Source: Polynucleobacter nymphae (lineage in GTDB: Bacteria; Pseudomonadota; Gammaproteobacteria; Burkholderiales; Burkholderiaceae). Taken from it: DNA of 64,000 nt. The translations under genes and the position numbers were made by a program. Numbering within the stretch: position 1 is the first letter of the stretch; every line of letters begins with the position of its first letter. Below the pieces are notes generated by a model. It was not told where the DNA came from and made no database searches. It saw only the letters and a program-made list of their open reading frames with translations. Positions 52,140 to 61,885 of the stretch are shown piece by piece. Where the stretch lies: the NCBI RefSeq assembly GCF_018882155.1, contig NZ_JACVPA010000001.1:868001-932000 (forward strand). The letters are read 5' to 3'.

Positions 52140-53252
52140 CTATTTTAATAATTTTGAATACAAATATTCGATTTTTTTGGTAGTAAATTTTATATCATAT
52201 TCATTAAATATTTTTTCTGAAATATCTTTATTTTTTGGAAATGGGATCATTGAATATATTTTATCGGCCCAATAATCTGAACCATATTCAAGAGGCAAGT
52301 GCTCAAGTAGAGGGGTTAACCTAATTTCATTTGGGACCCTATCTGAGACAAGGCACCTTACGTTAGCGAGTTGTGCCTCTAGGGCAACTATACCAAAACC
52401 TTCTTGAAGCGAAGGGAGGATAACAATATCCGCCAAGTTAATAATATTATTTACATCATTTCTTGACCCTAGAAAATAACATGAGTGGCCGATATTTGAA
52501 TTAATTACTTTAGATTTATAATACTCAAATAGCAGACCATCACCAACAAGTATAAAATTGAAATCTTTTGATTTACTATATAACTTGCTAAATACTTCAA
52601 AAGCAAATTCATGATTTTTTTCAGGCGAAAATCTTGCCACCATTATAATGTTATATTTATTATGTAATCCCAATGACTTTTTTAATTCTAAAACATTTAC
52701 AATGTTTGGCTTTATACAGAATTCACTTATTGAAATTCCATTATTAATAATCTCAACTTTGTTATCAGAATAAAATTTATTTCCCAGGAATGATTTAGCT
52801 GATTTGACACTGCATGCAATAAAATGAGTTCCAAATTTAGCAGTTAACAACTCTAATAATTTAATAAAATATTTTAAAATCCCCTCCTTCTCTGGGATAT
52901 TAAAATGATTATGTACAATTCTTACTTTATAACCACAAATATAAGAAATTAATAGCGCTGGTACTGAATATATACCTTGATGGATATGTATAATATCATA
53001 TTTTTTATTTTTTAATATTTTAACAAAATTAAATATATATAATAAAGGTGAAACCGTAAGTCTTTCAATTTTATAAATTTTGCAACCCATTTCTTGAAGC
53101 TCTTGAGCAACCAATCCTTTAATCTCTTGCGCAGCAAAAGAGAATTCAAATTTATTATTATTTATATTTTTACAATGATTGAGTAATAAATTTTCAATTC
53201 CACCTGATCCCAAGCATGGGACGACATGTAGAACTTTAATTTTACTTTTCAT
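52140..53252 (-). CDS. Family 4 (GT-B) glycosyltransferase
   Basis: 370-residue GT-B enzyme: N-domain VLHVVPCLGSGGIENLLLNHCKNI, VARFSPEKNHEFAFEVFSKL in the middle and the nucleotide-sugar site LPSLQEGFGIVALEAQLANVRCLVSDRVPNEI near the C-terminus. Retaining transfer from an NDP-sugar is expected. Its ATG shares one base with the stop of the upstream GT2 gene (TAATG). Confidence 0.86.
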   Translation of the reverse strand: MKSKIKVLHVVPCLGSGGIENLLLNHCKNINNNKFEFSFAAQEIKGLVAQELQEMGCKIYKIERLTVSPLLYIFNFVKILKNKKYDIIHIHQGIYSVPALLISYICGYKVRIVHNHFNIPEKEGILKYFIKLLELLTAKFGTHFIACSVKSAKSFLGNKFYSDNKVEIINNGISISEFCIKPNIVNVLELKKSLGLHNKYNIIMVARFSPEKNHEFAFEVFSKLYSKSKDFNFILVGDGLLFEYYKSKVINSNIGHSCYFLGSRNDVNNIINLADIVILPSLQEGFGIVALEAQLANVRCLVSDRVPNEIRLTPLLEHLPLEYGSDYWADKIYSMIPFPKNKDISEKIFNEYDIKFTTKKIEYLYSKLLK

Positions 53253-53980
53253 TAATTACTTTTTAATTTAATATAAATATATTTTAAAATATATTTAATT
53301 AATCCATAGGACTTATATTTAAAGAGAATAGAATTTGTTTCCAAAAATCCTAATTTTGTAGATGATATCCCACCTAAAACAAAATTTGATATAATTTTTT
53401 CAATGTAGAAAAATTTGTATTGGTTATTTAATATTCGAAATATCAAATCATAATCAGCCGCTGACTTGTATTTAATATCATAATTTATGTAATTATAAAC
53501 ATCTTTAGATATGAAACATGAGGAGTGAGATATCATTTCTTTTTTTATATTCATGATTGTAGCCCCATTAACTCCAATTATATTTGAATCTTGATCCCAC
53601 AACCTTACTAATCCATAATATACATCTGATTTTTCTTGAGTAGAAATTGAGTGTACATGTTCAAGAATATCACTTTCTAGCCAATCACCGCTATTAATAA
53701 ATATTATATACTTTCCACGAGATAAATTGATGGCCTTATTCATTGCATAATAAATTCCATTATCTGGTTCACTTATTATCAAATTGATATTTTTATTATA
53801 GTTTCTTATGATTTCTACAGTGCCATCACTACTGCCTCCATCAATTACTATATATTCAAAGTTAGTAAAACTTTGGGAAACAATACTTTTTAGCGTCCTT
53901 TCAATACCTTCTCTATTATTTTTAACAATTGTCACAACCGTACAAAAGTAATTAGTAGTAATCTTATTTTTCTCATCCAT
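53252..53980 (-). CDS. Family 2 glycosyltransferase, WcaA-like
   Basis: 242 residues: FCTVVTIVKNNREGIERTLKSIVSQSFTNFEYIVIDGGSSDGTVEII, then KYIIFINSGDWLESD as the donor/metal site, with SAADYDLIFRIL later. The pattern matches small GT2 enzymes of polysaccharide loci (WcaA-type). 1-nt overlap with the GT4 gene. Donor unknown. Confidence 0.85.
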   Translation of the reverse strand: MDEKNKITTNYFCTVVTIVKNNREGIERTLKSIVSQSFTNFEYIVIDGGSSDGTVEIIRNYNKNINLIISEPDNGIYYAMNKAINLSRGKYIIFINSGDWLESDILEHVHSISTQEKSDVYYGLVRLWDQDSNIIGVNGATIMNIKKEMISHSSCFISKDVYNYINYDIKYKSAADYDLIFRILNNQYKFFYIEKIISNFVLGGISSTKLGFLETNSILFKYKSYGLIKYILKYIYIKLKSN

Positions 53981-53991
53981 ATATCTAATAT

Positions 53992-55014
53992 TTAAAGTTC
54001 AAGTATTTCGCTATATGCATTTATATAAGATTTACCAACAAAGCTCCCTCTACACTCATTTAAGTATTCATTTTGGGTGAATTTTTGAGATGTGTCTTTT
54101 CTAATAAGATAAAGTAGACTATTTTGAATTTTCTTTACAGAGTCGCAATCCACTAAAGTAGCCCCACTGAATAATTTTTGCCTAGCATATTCTCCATTAC
54201 CCAATAGGAGAGGTTTATGCATAACAGCAGCCTCTAAAGCAGATATTGGCTGTGTTTCATCTTTACTTGGCAATGCAAAGGCAATGGCTTTTTTATAGGC
54301 CATGTATAAGTCGTTTGAAGCTGGCTCTAAACCATTTATCCACACAATATTACTACTTGATTCAACTAATTTTTTAACCTTATTTAAGTATGCCTCTTCC
54401 CCTGGAAGTCCTTTTCCTACTATTAATAAAGGTATATTTGCATTGATACAAGCTTGCGTTAGATTGAGCTGATTTTTTCTATTACATATGTTCCCCGTTG
54501 TAATGATGTAATCTTTTAGATGCACTTGATTATGTTCGCTATTATTTACATCACAGTTGTAAAAAATATCATCCACGATATTGGGAATTACAAATATTTT
54601 ATTAAGTGGGTAGCCATATACATTCGATAAAAATAATTTCTGCTCGATATTAACAACAGATATACCATCTATGTTTTCTAATAATTGTAAATTTACTTTT
54701 TCACTACCTATTTTCGCTGACAGCTTAATTCGCCAATTATTATAAAAATTTGGATATCTCGTTAGAGCACTTAAAAATACTTTTTTACCAGTTTTTTTTG
54801 CCCAATATGCTGAATTTATATGCTGGCATGATAGCCCCCATAAATGCAGTACTTCATAATTATCATCTTGCCTCCAGAAATCAAGCGGTTTAATATCTAA
54901 ACCCTGCTTTGCAACTGCATTCATTGCATTTAGCATCTGTAGTTCAAAGCCTCCAAATGTAAGCCCATGTGGCTGCAATGGTACCACTCTGACTCTCATC
55001 TCATTAAATTCCAT
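53992..55014 (-). CDS. Family 4 glycosyltransferase
   Basis: About 340 residues; GT-B fold with VVPLQPHGLTFGGFELQMLNAM, IITTGNICNRKNQLNLTQACINANIPLLIVGKGLPGEEAYLNKV and ALPSKDETQPISALEAAVMHKPLLLG as the nucleotide site. I chose the ATG at 55014 because an AAGAG lies 9 nt before it; the open frame reaches a TTG at 55023. Donor unknown. AT-rich and variable. Confidence 0.82.
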   Translation of the reverse strand: MEFNEMRVRVVPLQPHGLTFGGFELQMLNAMNAVAKQGLDIKPLDFWRQDDNYEVLHLWGLSCQHINSAYWAKKTGKKVFLSALTRYPNFYNNWRIKLSAKIGSEKVNLQLLENIDGISVVNIEQKLFLSNVYGYPLNKIFVIPNIVDDIFYNCDVNNSEHNQVHLKDYIITTGNICNRKNQLNLTQACINANIPLLIVGKGLPGEEAYLNKVKKLVESSSNIVWINGLEPASNDLYMAYKKAIAFALPSKDETQPISALEAAVMHKPLLLGNGEYARQKLFSGATLVDCDSVKKIQNSLLYLIRKDTSQKFTQNEYLNECRGSFVGKSYINAYSEILEL

Positions 55015-55138
55015 TTGTTTCAACTCTTTTTTAGATGGGGTTGCAATAAAAAATTGTAGATTTTTTTAAGTGTTACCTCCAAAAAAATCCCTGGTTATTC
55101 ATTTCAAACTAAGCGTCTTGAATAATTTTTTCCAGAAT

Positions 55139-56074
55139 TTAGAGCTTCTTCAATAGTACTAAAACTGAGTTTCCGACTACCCCTTGCGGACTATTATCAC
55201 GCTGCAATTGATGTAAAAGAGTTTTAACTGTTGAGATTGGCCTCACAATCAACCTAAAAATTAACCTCAATTTTCTATTAAATGCGCTGCCAGTAATATG
55301 TGGCATTGAATGTTTTAATTGCATCGTAGAGGCAACTCTTTGAATTAACCCATTACAAGGCTCAATTACAAACTCTGCCTTTGCTCCTAAAAAGGTTGCC
55401 AGAGCATTTAATGCCTTCAAATTCCAGCGAGTGAGGTGATGCGGCGGCCTGTTCAAAGGGTCCCACCAGTCCTCCTCAAAAAACATTGGGGACAAAGGAA
55501 TTGATATTGCCAATAAACCACCCGACTTGACATGCGCCCATAAACTAGCAATTGACTCGCGCGGATCTTCCAAGTGCTCCAACACATGAAATAAGGTAAT
55601 TACATCAAATTTACTTCCGTTACCTAGCGTACCTAAAAGATTAATTGGCAAGCACTCAGCTGTCAGGCCCTTGCTTCTGCACTCCAATACGCTACCCAAA
55701 TTAGAATCAATTCCGACGCCACTTATCCCATGCTTCGTTAGTTTTTCTAAAAAAATCCCTGAGCCACAACCAACATCAAGAACTACTTTATTTTTTTCCT
55801 TGATTAACTCAATTAAAGCCCCCCACTCCCACCTTTCTGGAGGGTAATAATAATGACTATTACATATCCAGCTATAAAATTCGTCGCTCCCAGCTTTCAT
55901 TGGATTTGAAAATATTAATTCGCATTCAGAACATTTTAATAGAGAATAATCCAACACCTTTGGCCTAGGTAATCTAAGATCATCAAATAAATTTATAATT
56001 GAATCGAGCACTTTAGATCCAGGGATTACCTCAAAGCCCAGGGAATTGGATTTACACACCGGACATTGGCTCAT
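55139..56074 (-). CDS. SAM-dependent methyltransferase with N-terminal zinc ribbon
   Basis: About 311 residues. The N-terminal CPVCKSN and LLKCSECELIFSNPM form a four-Cys zinc ribbon seen in methyltransferases of sugar pathways; the class I SAM motif is VLDVGCGSGIFLEKL, followed by DVITLFHVLEHLEDPRESI. I chose the ATG at 56074, which overlaps the preceding gene by 4 nt (ATGA); the next upstream ATG (56092) would add six residues and overlap by 22 nt. It probably methylates a sugar ring or substituent. Confidence 0.84.
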   Translation of the reverse strand: MSQCPVCKSNSLGFEVIPGSKVLDSIINLFDDLRLPRPKVLDYSLLKCSECELIFSNPMKAGSDEFYSWICNSHYYYPPERWEWGALIELIKEKNKVVLDVGCGSGIFLEKLTKHGISGVGIDSNLGSVLECRSKGLTAECLPINLLGTLGNGSKFDVITLFHVLEHLEDPRESIASLWAHVKSGGLLAISIPLSPMFFEEDWWDPLNRPPHHLTRWNLKALNALATFLGAKAEFVIEPCNGLIQRVASTMQLKHSMPHITGSAFNRKLRLIFRLIVRPISTVKTLLHQLQRDNSPQGVVGNSVLVLLKKL

Positions 56075-57048
56075 AATTTTTTGCCGAGACATCTAAAATA
56101 ATTTACAAGCGCCATGATTTTGTTAGTAGATGAGCTGCTGTTTTCAAGTAATTTTCTTTGATTCTCCTGCCATGCCTTATTAGCATGGCGCTTATCGGCC
56201 TCACTAACAAAATGCCCATCATCAAATCTCACATTGGCACGATTAGTATTGAGTATCTTTTTAATAGCGTCTGCATGCCATAATCTAATAAGATCAATAT
56301 TTCGTTTTTGTATATTTGCTATATGTGGATGAGGATTTATGCGTGTGCCCCCCCACTTTGGATCCGAATAAAATCTTAAGGCAAAAACTCCATTGGTGTA
56401 TCCTGCAGCCATGCATCTAATTGCGTAATCTGTATCATCATGCGCATATGGAGCAAGTCTGGATTCAAGAAAGCCTACATTACGAATAAGCTCAAATGGA
56501 ATGCATACAGGACTTTTAATTGGTATATCCCTGGAAACAAAACAGTCAGGTAACAGAACAGTTGCCTCTGGAAGTCCATGCCCATATGCATTTTCAACAT
56601 AGTCGCAAAGCGGAATATAAGTTTCGGTTTCCAAAATATTTGATTCTAAATTAGCACCCAATCTCAAGGACAGGTACCCTAATTTAATTTGTGACTCTTC
56701 GTATAACCGCTGTATTTTTTCTTCCAAATTAAAATCTGCTAATACCACGTCATCCTGCAACACTATATTGAAACCATAACCTTCATGACTTGCAGCTTTC
56801 AATCCTGCATTAATACTTAGCAACTCATGCACATCGCTTTCATACACCTTAGTTATTGGAAGACCTCGAAATTTTTCCATGTACGAATCAATCAATGCTT
56901 CCGTTTGATCTGTGCACCCATCCAGAACTGCATAAACTCGGCTATCACCTCTACAACACATGAGCACACTTGAAATAACTTCTATTATCAAATCTTCTTT
57001 ATTGTGAATGGTAATAATGTAATTAAATCTTGCTTTCAATTTATTCAT
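56071..57048 (-). CDS. Family 2 glycosyltransferase-like protein
   Basis: 325 residues with a GT-A fold: RFNYIITIHNKEDLIIEVISSVLMCCRGDSRVYAVLDGCTDQTE at the N-terminus and IVLQDDVVLADFNLEEKIQRLY as the acidic donor site. FALRFYSDPKWGGTRINPHPHIANIQ and a basic C-terminus follow. Family assignment is good; donor unknown. Confidence 0.8.
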   Translation of the reverse strand: MNKLKARFNYIITIHNKEDLIIEVISSVLMCCRGDSRVYAVLDGCTDQTEALIDSYMEKFRGLPITKVYESDVHELLSINAGLKAASHEGYGFNIVLQDDVVLADFNLEEKIQRLYEESQIKLGYLSLRLGANLESNILETETYIPLCDYVENAYGHGLPEATVLLPDCFVSRDIPIKSPVCIPFELIRNVGFLESRLAPYAHDDTDYAIRCMAAGYTNGVFALRFYSDPKWGGTRINPHPHIANIQKRNIDLIRLWHADAIKKILNTNRANVRFDDGHFVSEADKRHANKAWQENQRKLLENSSSSTNKIMALVNYFRCLGKKL

Positions 57049-57123
57049 CTAGTCTTAAAATTTACTATTTTTAATGCAATACAGAAAAACCCACTCAATA
57101 ATTTAAAGTATACATAGGGTTAA

Positions 57124-58119
57124 TTATTTAATCCACGAAACAAAGTGTCTGAATGCTTCAAGGTTTAATTTTGGTAGGAAGCCTTTCTCTACCATTAAAT
57201 CTAATGCGGATATAAAAGCATCATTTGGCTTTTGATATGGAAGTTTCATAAGTAGTTTAGACCACTCATCTCCATGTTTATAAAGATCTAACTCCTGCTC
57301 AAAATCTTTAAATAAATTATGGAAATTACGTTTTTGATAAACGACGGGGCTCGAGTAAGCGAGAGTTCGTCCCGACTTCCACAAACACGCAAGACTCATA
57401 TAGCCTCTTAATATATCCGTTACCCGATCAGACTTTCCGATTGGCAAAAACATTAATGGGAAAGCTTCGGGAAGCCATAGCGTAGCCTGTGAATTAAATG
57501 GGCAAAATGTATTTTCTTTTAACCTAAATAGTCTATCTCGAGCAAAATAGACGGGGGAGGAATGCGTCATTCTATAAATTGCATCCACATCAGGATCCTC
57601 ATCAGCTAGATACTGCATTACCCCCCACGGAAAAGCGATAGAATTTAAAGGTCGCTCCTCTTCAGTAGACTCCTGAATATACTGAAGCGGATACCCTCGT
57701 GGCCAACAATCTAAGGCACCAAACTCCTTATAAATATTTGCCCATCCCGACCCAGATGATATTATTTGCCCCCTTTCGCGTGAGCTCGTCAAATCAAGCT
57801 CAACCTGCTCGCATGCATTGGCATAGGGAATATTGTCATCATCACTTTCAAAAATTGCTTCTGCACCATTCTTAAATGCATATAGATAACCAACCATTTT
57901 TCTTATATAGGTATTTTCCGGAAGAAAGCTGCAGAATTCTGGAAATAGATCTTTTTGATCCTCAAGCGATAGATATTTAATGTTTTCCCAGTTACCATTT
58001 GTCGGGGATTTCCTATCGCCTACTACAATCGTAGTCCACCCACTCCATTTTGAAAATTCCTCAACTGCAATTGTTGGATGATTTATTGATGTAATTACTA
58101 TAAATTTCTTGTTTTTCAT
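57124..58119 (-). CDS. STELLO-type (DUF288-like) glycosyltransferase
   Basis: 331 residues. KKFIVITSINHPTIAVEEFSKWSGWTTIVVGDRKSP at the N-terminus and GYLYAFKNGAEAIFESDDDNIPY as the acidic (DDD) metal site match the STELLO family, known from plant Golgi proteins linked to cellulose synthesis and also found in bacterial surface-glycan loci. It lacks a membrane segment. It overlaps the flippase stop by 4 nt. The transferred sugar is unknown. Confidence 0.8.
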   Translation of the reverse strand: MKNKKFIVITSINHPTIAVEEFSKWSGWTTIVVGDRKSPTNGNWENIKYLSLEDQKDLFPEFCSFLPENTYIRKMVGYLYAFKNGAEAIFESDDDNIPYANACEQVELDLTSSRERGQIISSGSGWANIYKEFGALDCWPRGYPLQYIQESTEEERPLNSIAFPWGVMQYLADEDPDVDAIYRMTHSSPVYFARDRLFRLKENTFCPFNSQATLWLPEAFPLMFLPIGKSDRVTDILRGYMSLACLWKSGRTLAYSSPVVYQKRNFHNLFKDFEQELDLYKHGDEWSKLLMKLPYQKPNDAFISALDLMVEKGFLPKLNLEAFRHFVSWIK

Positions 58120-59558
58120 ATTAATTTGTTAAGGTTAGACTTATTTTTTGGGAAGGCCATTAAGTAGGCCGGGATTACATAAAATATAGAATATCCTATT
58201 ACAGTCCCCCATATTGCACCTGATGCGCTCTGCCAATGCCACACCAAAAATATCTTCAATCCTATTGCCACGATTGAAGCCAGTGTATAAATTGATATTT
58301 GTCTTTTCAGAAAACTTCCATTGTTCAAATAAACTGATAGGGAACCACCTATATTCATTAATATAGAATATAGTGCAAATCCAACCATCAAACTTACACT
58401 GGTTTCAACGGGATGGCCAACCCAAATTTTGATGATTTGGCTTCCGAAAAATAAGATAGTTGCTCCGGCTAAAGCACCAATTAAAAATGATACCCATATT
58501 ATTTTTTTTAATGCACGCTGAGCCCAATCATAATCTCCTCTTGCAATAGCTTCACCAAAAATTGGCCACATTGGCGATATGAATAATTGAGAAACCCCTA
58601 ATATCATTGCAAGTTTTTGAACTATTGCAAATGTTGAAACATCGCTCAATCCTAATATTTTTGCAATAACTATATTGTCAGAAGCATTTCCAACAAGTGC
58701 AAGAAATTGCATTATCAAGAATAAACCGCCAACTCGTCCAATATTAGTTAAGGCAGATGATCCAATAACATTAAATTTCGGCAAATAATCTCGGCGTTCC
58801 AAAAAAAAATAAATGCCGAAATTTATTAAAGTTGCAACTGCTGGCCCTCCAGCTACTGCTAGTATTAGAAATGGAACTCCAGCCTCAAAATATACAGCAA
58901 CCCCCAAAAAAAATATTGCAAATAGCTGCCCCAATAGGCTCCATAAATTTGATTTCCAACTTTCCTGCAAGCCAATCTGAACCTTATGCACTATTGACAA
59001 AGGCATTGAGATTAAAAAAATTGTTACATATATGGCGATGGACGGGGCAACCTCTCTTACTACCTCTGGTTTGGTTGCATGAACTACATCTGCCCACTCA
59101 ACAAAATAAAAGCTACTTAGAAATATTGCCTCTATGATTACTGCCAACCCAGTAAGCAAAAATAGAGTGCTGGAAATGGCTCGATGAATTCTTTGATGAT
59201 CTCGCTTTCCAAACGACTCGCTCACAATATTTACAAGGCTATTGCTCATACCCAAATCAACGAAACTCAACAAAGTAATTACAGAGGTAATCGTCATCCA
59301 CAAACCAAATCTCTCGGACCCTAAATAACCGCTAACCCAACGAATCGAGGCTACAACAATGATCAAGGAAGCCAACTTTGTAAATCCAGAAGTAAGGACT
59401 GCCCAACTTAAAAGTCGCAGCCTTTCATTATTTACTCCCTCTAAACTATTGGTATCATAAGCATTTAATCTAAGATGCTTAATGAACGAAAATAATTTAT
59501 TAAGCATTAAAGAAATAATTGGATAGATTTTTTTTGCTCTAACTCTATTTATATGCAT
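58116..59558 (-). CDS. Wzx-type oligosaccharide flippase
   Basis: 480-residue polytopic protein with about 12-14 membrane helices, of the polysaccharide-transporter (PST/MVF) superfamily. Typical segments are VLTSGFTKLASLIIVVASIRWVSGYLGSERFGLWMTITSVITLLSFVDLGMSNSLVNIV and LGLSDVSTFAIVQKLAMILGV. It flips the lipid-linked unit to the periplasm for the Wzy polymerase. Starts after gmd with a 13-nt gap. ATG codons at residue 18 are alternatives. Confidence 0.87.
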   Translation of the reverse strand: MHINRVRAKKIYPIISLMLNKLFSFIKHLRLNAYDTNSLEGVNNERLRLLSWAVLTSGFTKLASLIIVVASIRWVSGYLGSERFGLWMTITSVITLLSFVDLGMSNSLVNIVSESFGKRDHQRIHRAISSTLFLLTGLAVIIEAIFLSSFYFVEWADVVHATKPEVVREVAPSIAIYVTIFLISMPLSIVHKVQIGLQESWKSNLWSLLGQLFAIFFLGVAVYFEAGVPFLILAVAGGPAVATLINFGIYFFLERRDYLPKFNVIGSSALTNIGRVGGLFLIMQFLALVGNASDNIVIAKILGLSDVSTFAIVQKLAMILGVSQLFISPMWPIFGEAIARGDYDWAQRALKKIIWVSFLIGALAGATILFFGSQIIKIWVGHPVETSVSLMVGFALYSILMNIGGSLSVYLNNGSFLKRQISIYTLASIVAIGLKIFLVWHWQSASGAIWGTVIGYSIFYVIPAYLMAFPKNKSNLNKLI

Positions 59559-59571
59559 AGATTTAATTCAG

Positions 59572-60699
59572 CTACTCCGATCCCAACGCCACTGTATAGC
59601 CATGCTTACTCAAGAGTGCATGCTGCATAGCCTGATCGAGGTCATTAGCTACCATTTCCACAATCATTTGATCAAGTGTAATCTCCGGAACCCAGCCGAG
59701 TTTTTCTTTGGCCTTGGTAGGGTCGCCCAGGAGGGTTTCTACTTCTGTAGGACGATAGTAACGCGAATCAATCTGGATAATCACATCACCAACTTTAAGA
59801 GCCGGAGCCTTGTCACCTTCAATAGCAGCAACAATAGCCTTTTCATTTTCCGCAACACCTTCAAACCTGAGGGTGATACCAAGCTGCTTAGCACTGCGGA
59901 TAATAAATTCACGAACGGTGAACTGCACACCTGTGGCAATAACGAAGTCTTCTGGTTTATCTTGTTGAAGCATCAACCATTGCATGCGCACGTAGTCTTT
60001 GGCATGACCCCAGTCACGTAGGGCGTCGATGTTACCCATAAATAAACACTTCTCAAGTCCTTGGGCAATATTCGCCAAACCACGAGTAACTTTTCTTGTA
60101 ACAAAGGTTTCCCCACGACGCTTAGACTCGTGGTTAAAGAGGATGCCATTGCATGCGTACATCCCATAGGCCTCCCGATAGTTCACGGTAATCCAATAGG
60201 CATATAACTTAGCCACTGCATATGGGCTTCTTGGATAAAACGGGGTCGTTTCTTTTTGAGGAATCTCTTGAACTAAACCATAAAGCTCAGAAGTCGATGC
60301 TTGATAAAAACGAGTTTTCTTCTCAAGACCTAAAATTCGGATGGCCTCTAACATGCGGAGTGGTCCCATTGCGTCCACATCAGCCGTGTATTCAGGAGAT
60401 TCAAAAGAAACAGCAACGTGAGACTGAGCGCCTAAGTTATAAATTTCATCAGGTTGGCATTCTTGAATAATACGGACCAAGTTGCTTGTATCCGTTAAAT
60501 CACCATAGTGAAGAATTAAATCAGGGTGATTAACATGAGGGTCTTGATAAAGATGATCAATCCGCTCAGTATTAAAAGAGGATGCGCGGCGCTTAATACC
60601 GTGAACGATGTACCCTTTTTCCAAAAGGAATTCGGCAAGGTAAGAACCATCTTGACCGGTGATGCCAGTAATCAGGGCGACTTTTTGAGTATTAGTCAT
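59572..60699 (-). CDS. gmd: GDP-mannose 4,6-dehydratase
   Basis: 375-residue SDR enzyme making GDP-4-keto-6-deoxymannose. Signature: [50 protein letters not shown], the catalytic [51 protein letters not shown], and the [17 protein letters not shown] segment. Length matches Gmd (about 370). No matching reductase (fcl/rmd), manB or manC is adjacent, so GDP-sugars or the finishing enzyme must be encoded elsewhere or beyond the window. Base composition is closer to the chromosome average than its left-hand neighbours. Confidence 0.95.
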   Translation of the reverse strand: MTNTQKVALITGITGQDGSYLAEFLLEKGYIVHGIKRRASSFNTERIDHLYQDPHVNHPDLILHYGDLTDTSNLVRIIQECQPDEIYNLGAQSHVAVSFESPEYTADVDAMGPLRMLEAIRILGLEKKTRFYQASTSELYGLVQEIPQKETTPFYPRSPYAVAKLYAYWITVNYREAYGMYACNGILFNHESKRRGETFVTRKVTRGLANIAQGLEKCLFMGNIDALRDWGHAKDYVRMQWLMLQQDKPEDFVIATGVQFTVREFIIRSAKQLGITLRFEGVAENEKAIVAAIEGDKAPALKVGDVIIQIDSRYYRPTEVETLLGDPTKAKEKLGWVPEITLDQMIVEMVANDLDQAMQHALLSKHGYTVALGSE

Positions 60700-60716
60700 A
60701 GCGAATTTCAGAATGA

Positions 60717-61739
60717 TTAATTTTCTGATTCCCCTTTAACGTGCCCTTGTAGCTCTTGAAATTTCCAAGAACTTTCACACATCTCAATTAAATTTCGCTT
60801 CGCAACCCAGTGTAATTGTTCCTTGGCTAACCCAGTCTGCGCAAAGTAAATCGGCAAATCTCCCGCGCGCCTTGGGGCAAATTGCAGTGGAATTACCTTA
60901 CCCGTTATATTCTCAAAAGCCTTTACAATTTCTAGAACACCCGAAGACTTACCCGTACCTAAATTCACAACATTAGATCCGGCGTTTACATTCTGAAAAT
61001 GCAATGCCGCCATATGACCCTCAGCCAAGTCCATCACATGGATGTAGTCGCGTTCCCCAGTACCATCTAGCGTTTCATAATCGTCGCCAAATATATTTAA
61101 ATGAGGAAGCTCGCCAGAAGCTACCTTTACAACATAAGGCATCAAATTATTTGGTATACCGTTGGGCTCCTCGCCAATGAGACCGGATTCATGAGCGCCC
61201 ACTGGATTGAAATATCTCAAGCTAGTTATCCTCCACTTAGAATCAGAGGCAGCTAAATCCCGCAGAATTTCTTCTACCTGTAGTTTCGATTGTCCGTATG
61301 GATTCATGGGCTTTGTTGGGTGGTCTTCATCGTATGGTAAATATTGAGGCTCGCCATACACCGTGGCACTTGAACTAAACACCAATGTTTTAACATCTAC
61401 CTCTTGCATCGCCTGCAAAAGACTTATTGAACCCTGAACATTATTAGCGTAGTACAAAACAGGGTTAGCAACAGATTCACTCACTGCCTTTAATCCCGCG
61501 AAGTGAATCACGGCATCGATTTTATATTCGCGTAAAACTTTTTCGACGACATCAGTCTCACGCACATCCGCCTCAATACAAGGAAGTGCTTTACCTAATA
61601 TTTTCTCGAGCCGCTCTAGAACGCTGGGACTGCTATTGCAAAAGTTATCCAAAAGAACTACTTCGTGACCGGCCTGGGACAACACCACCGCAGTATGGCT
61701 GCCGATGTACCCTGTCCCACCGGTTAATAGAATATTCAC
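60717..61739 (-). CDS. galE: UDP-glucose 4-epimerase
   Basis: 340-residue GalE interconverting UDP-glucose and UDP-galactose (possibly the HexNAc forms too). NAD site [33 protein letters not shown], the catalytic [41 protein letters not shown] and [29 protein letters not shown] are all present. Supplies galactose-type sugars for the polysaccharide; 17 nt before gmd. Confidence 0.94.
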   Translation of the reverse strand: MNILLTGGTGYIGSHTAVVLSQAGHEVVLLDNFCNSSPSVLERLEKILGKALPCIEADVRETDVVEKVLREYKIDAVIHFAGLKAVSESVANPVLYYANNVQGSISLLQAMQEVDVKTLVFSSSATVYGEPQYLPYDEDHPTKPMNPYGQSKLQVEEILRDLAASDSKWRITSLRYFNPVGAHESGLIGEEPNGIPNNLMPYVVKVASGELPHLNIFGDDYETLDGTGERDYIHVMDLAEGHMAALHFQNVNAGSNVVNLGTGKSSGVLEIVKAFENITGKVIPLQFAPRRAGDLPIYFAQTGLAKEQLHWVAKRNLIEMCESSWKFQELQGHVKGESEN

Positions 61740-61858
61740 TTAGATAACGTAATTTGATTTAATTGATTGTTTTTCAAAGCGTAAATAGGATCAAGCCCGC
61801 TAATGCCCGATCCCGCGCATCCCTACTCCAGCGATCTCGCGCTACTGCTTTTTCCTGG

Positions 61859-61885
61859 GATTTCACTGATTTCATTGATTTCACT
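61859..61885. repeat. Three tandem 9-bp units at the end of the wzz-like gene
   Basis: GATTTCACT, GATTTCATT, GATTTCACT in direct order; the stop codon of the wzz-like gene lies in the last unit. Slippage could change the 3' end of the gene or the 120-nt leader of galE. Confidence 0.6.

Noticed and set aside
59602-60021. 139-codon + strand ORF inside gmd
   Set aside because: Antisense shadow; gmd is unambiguous in the other strand.
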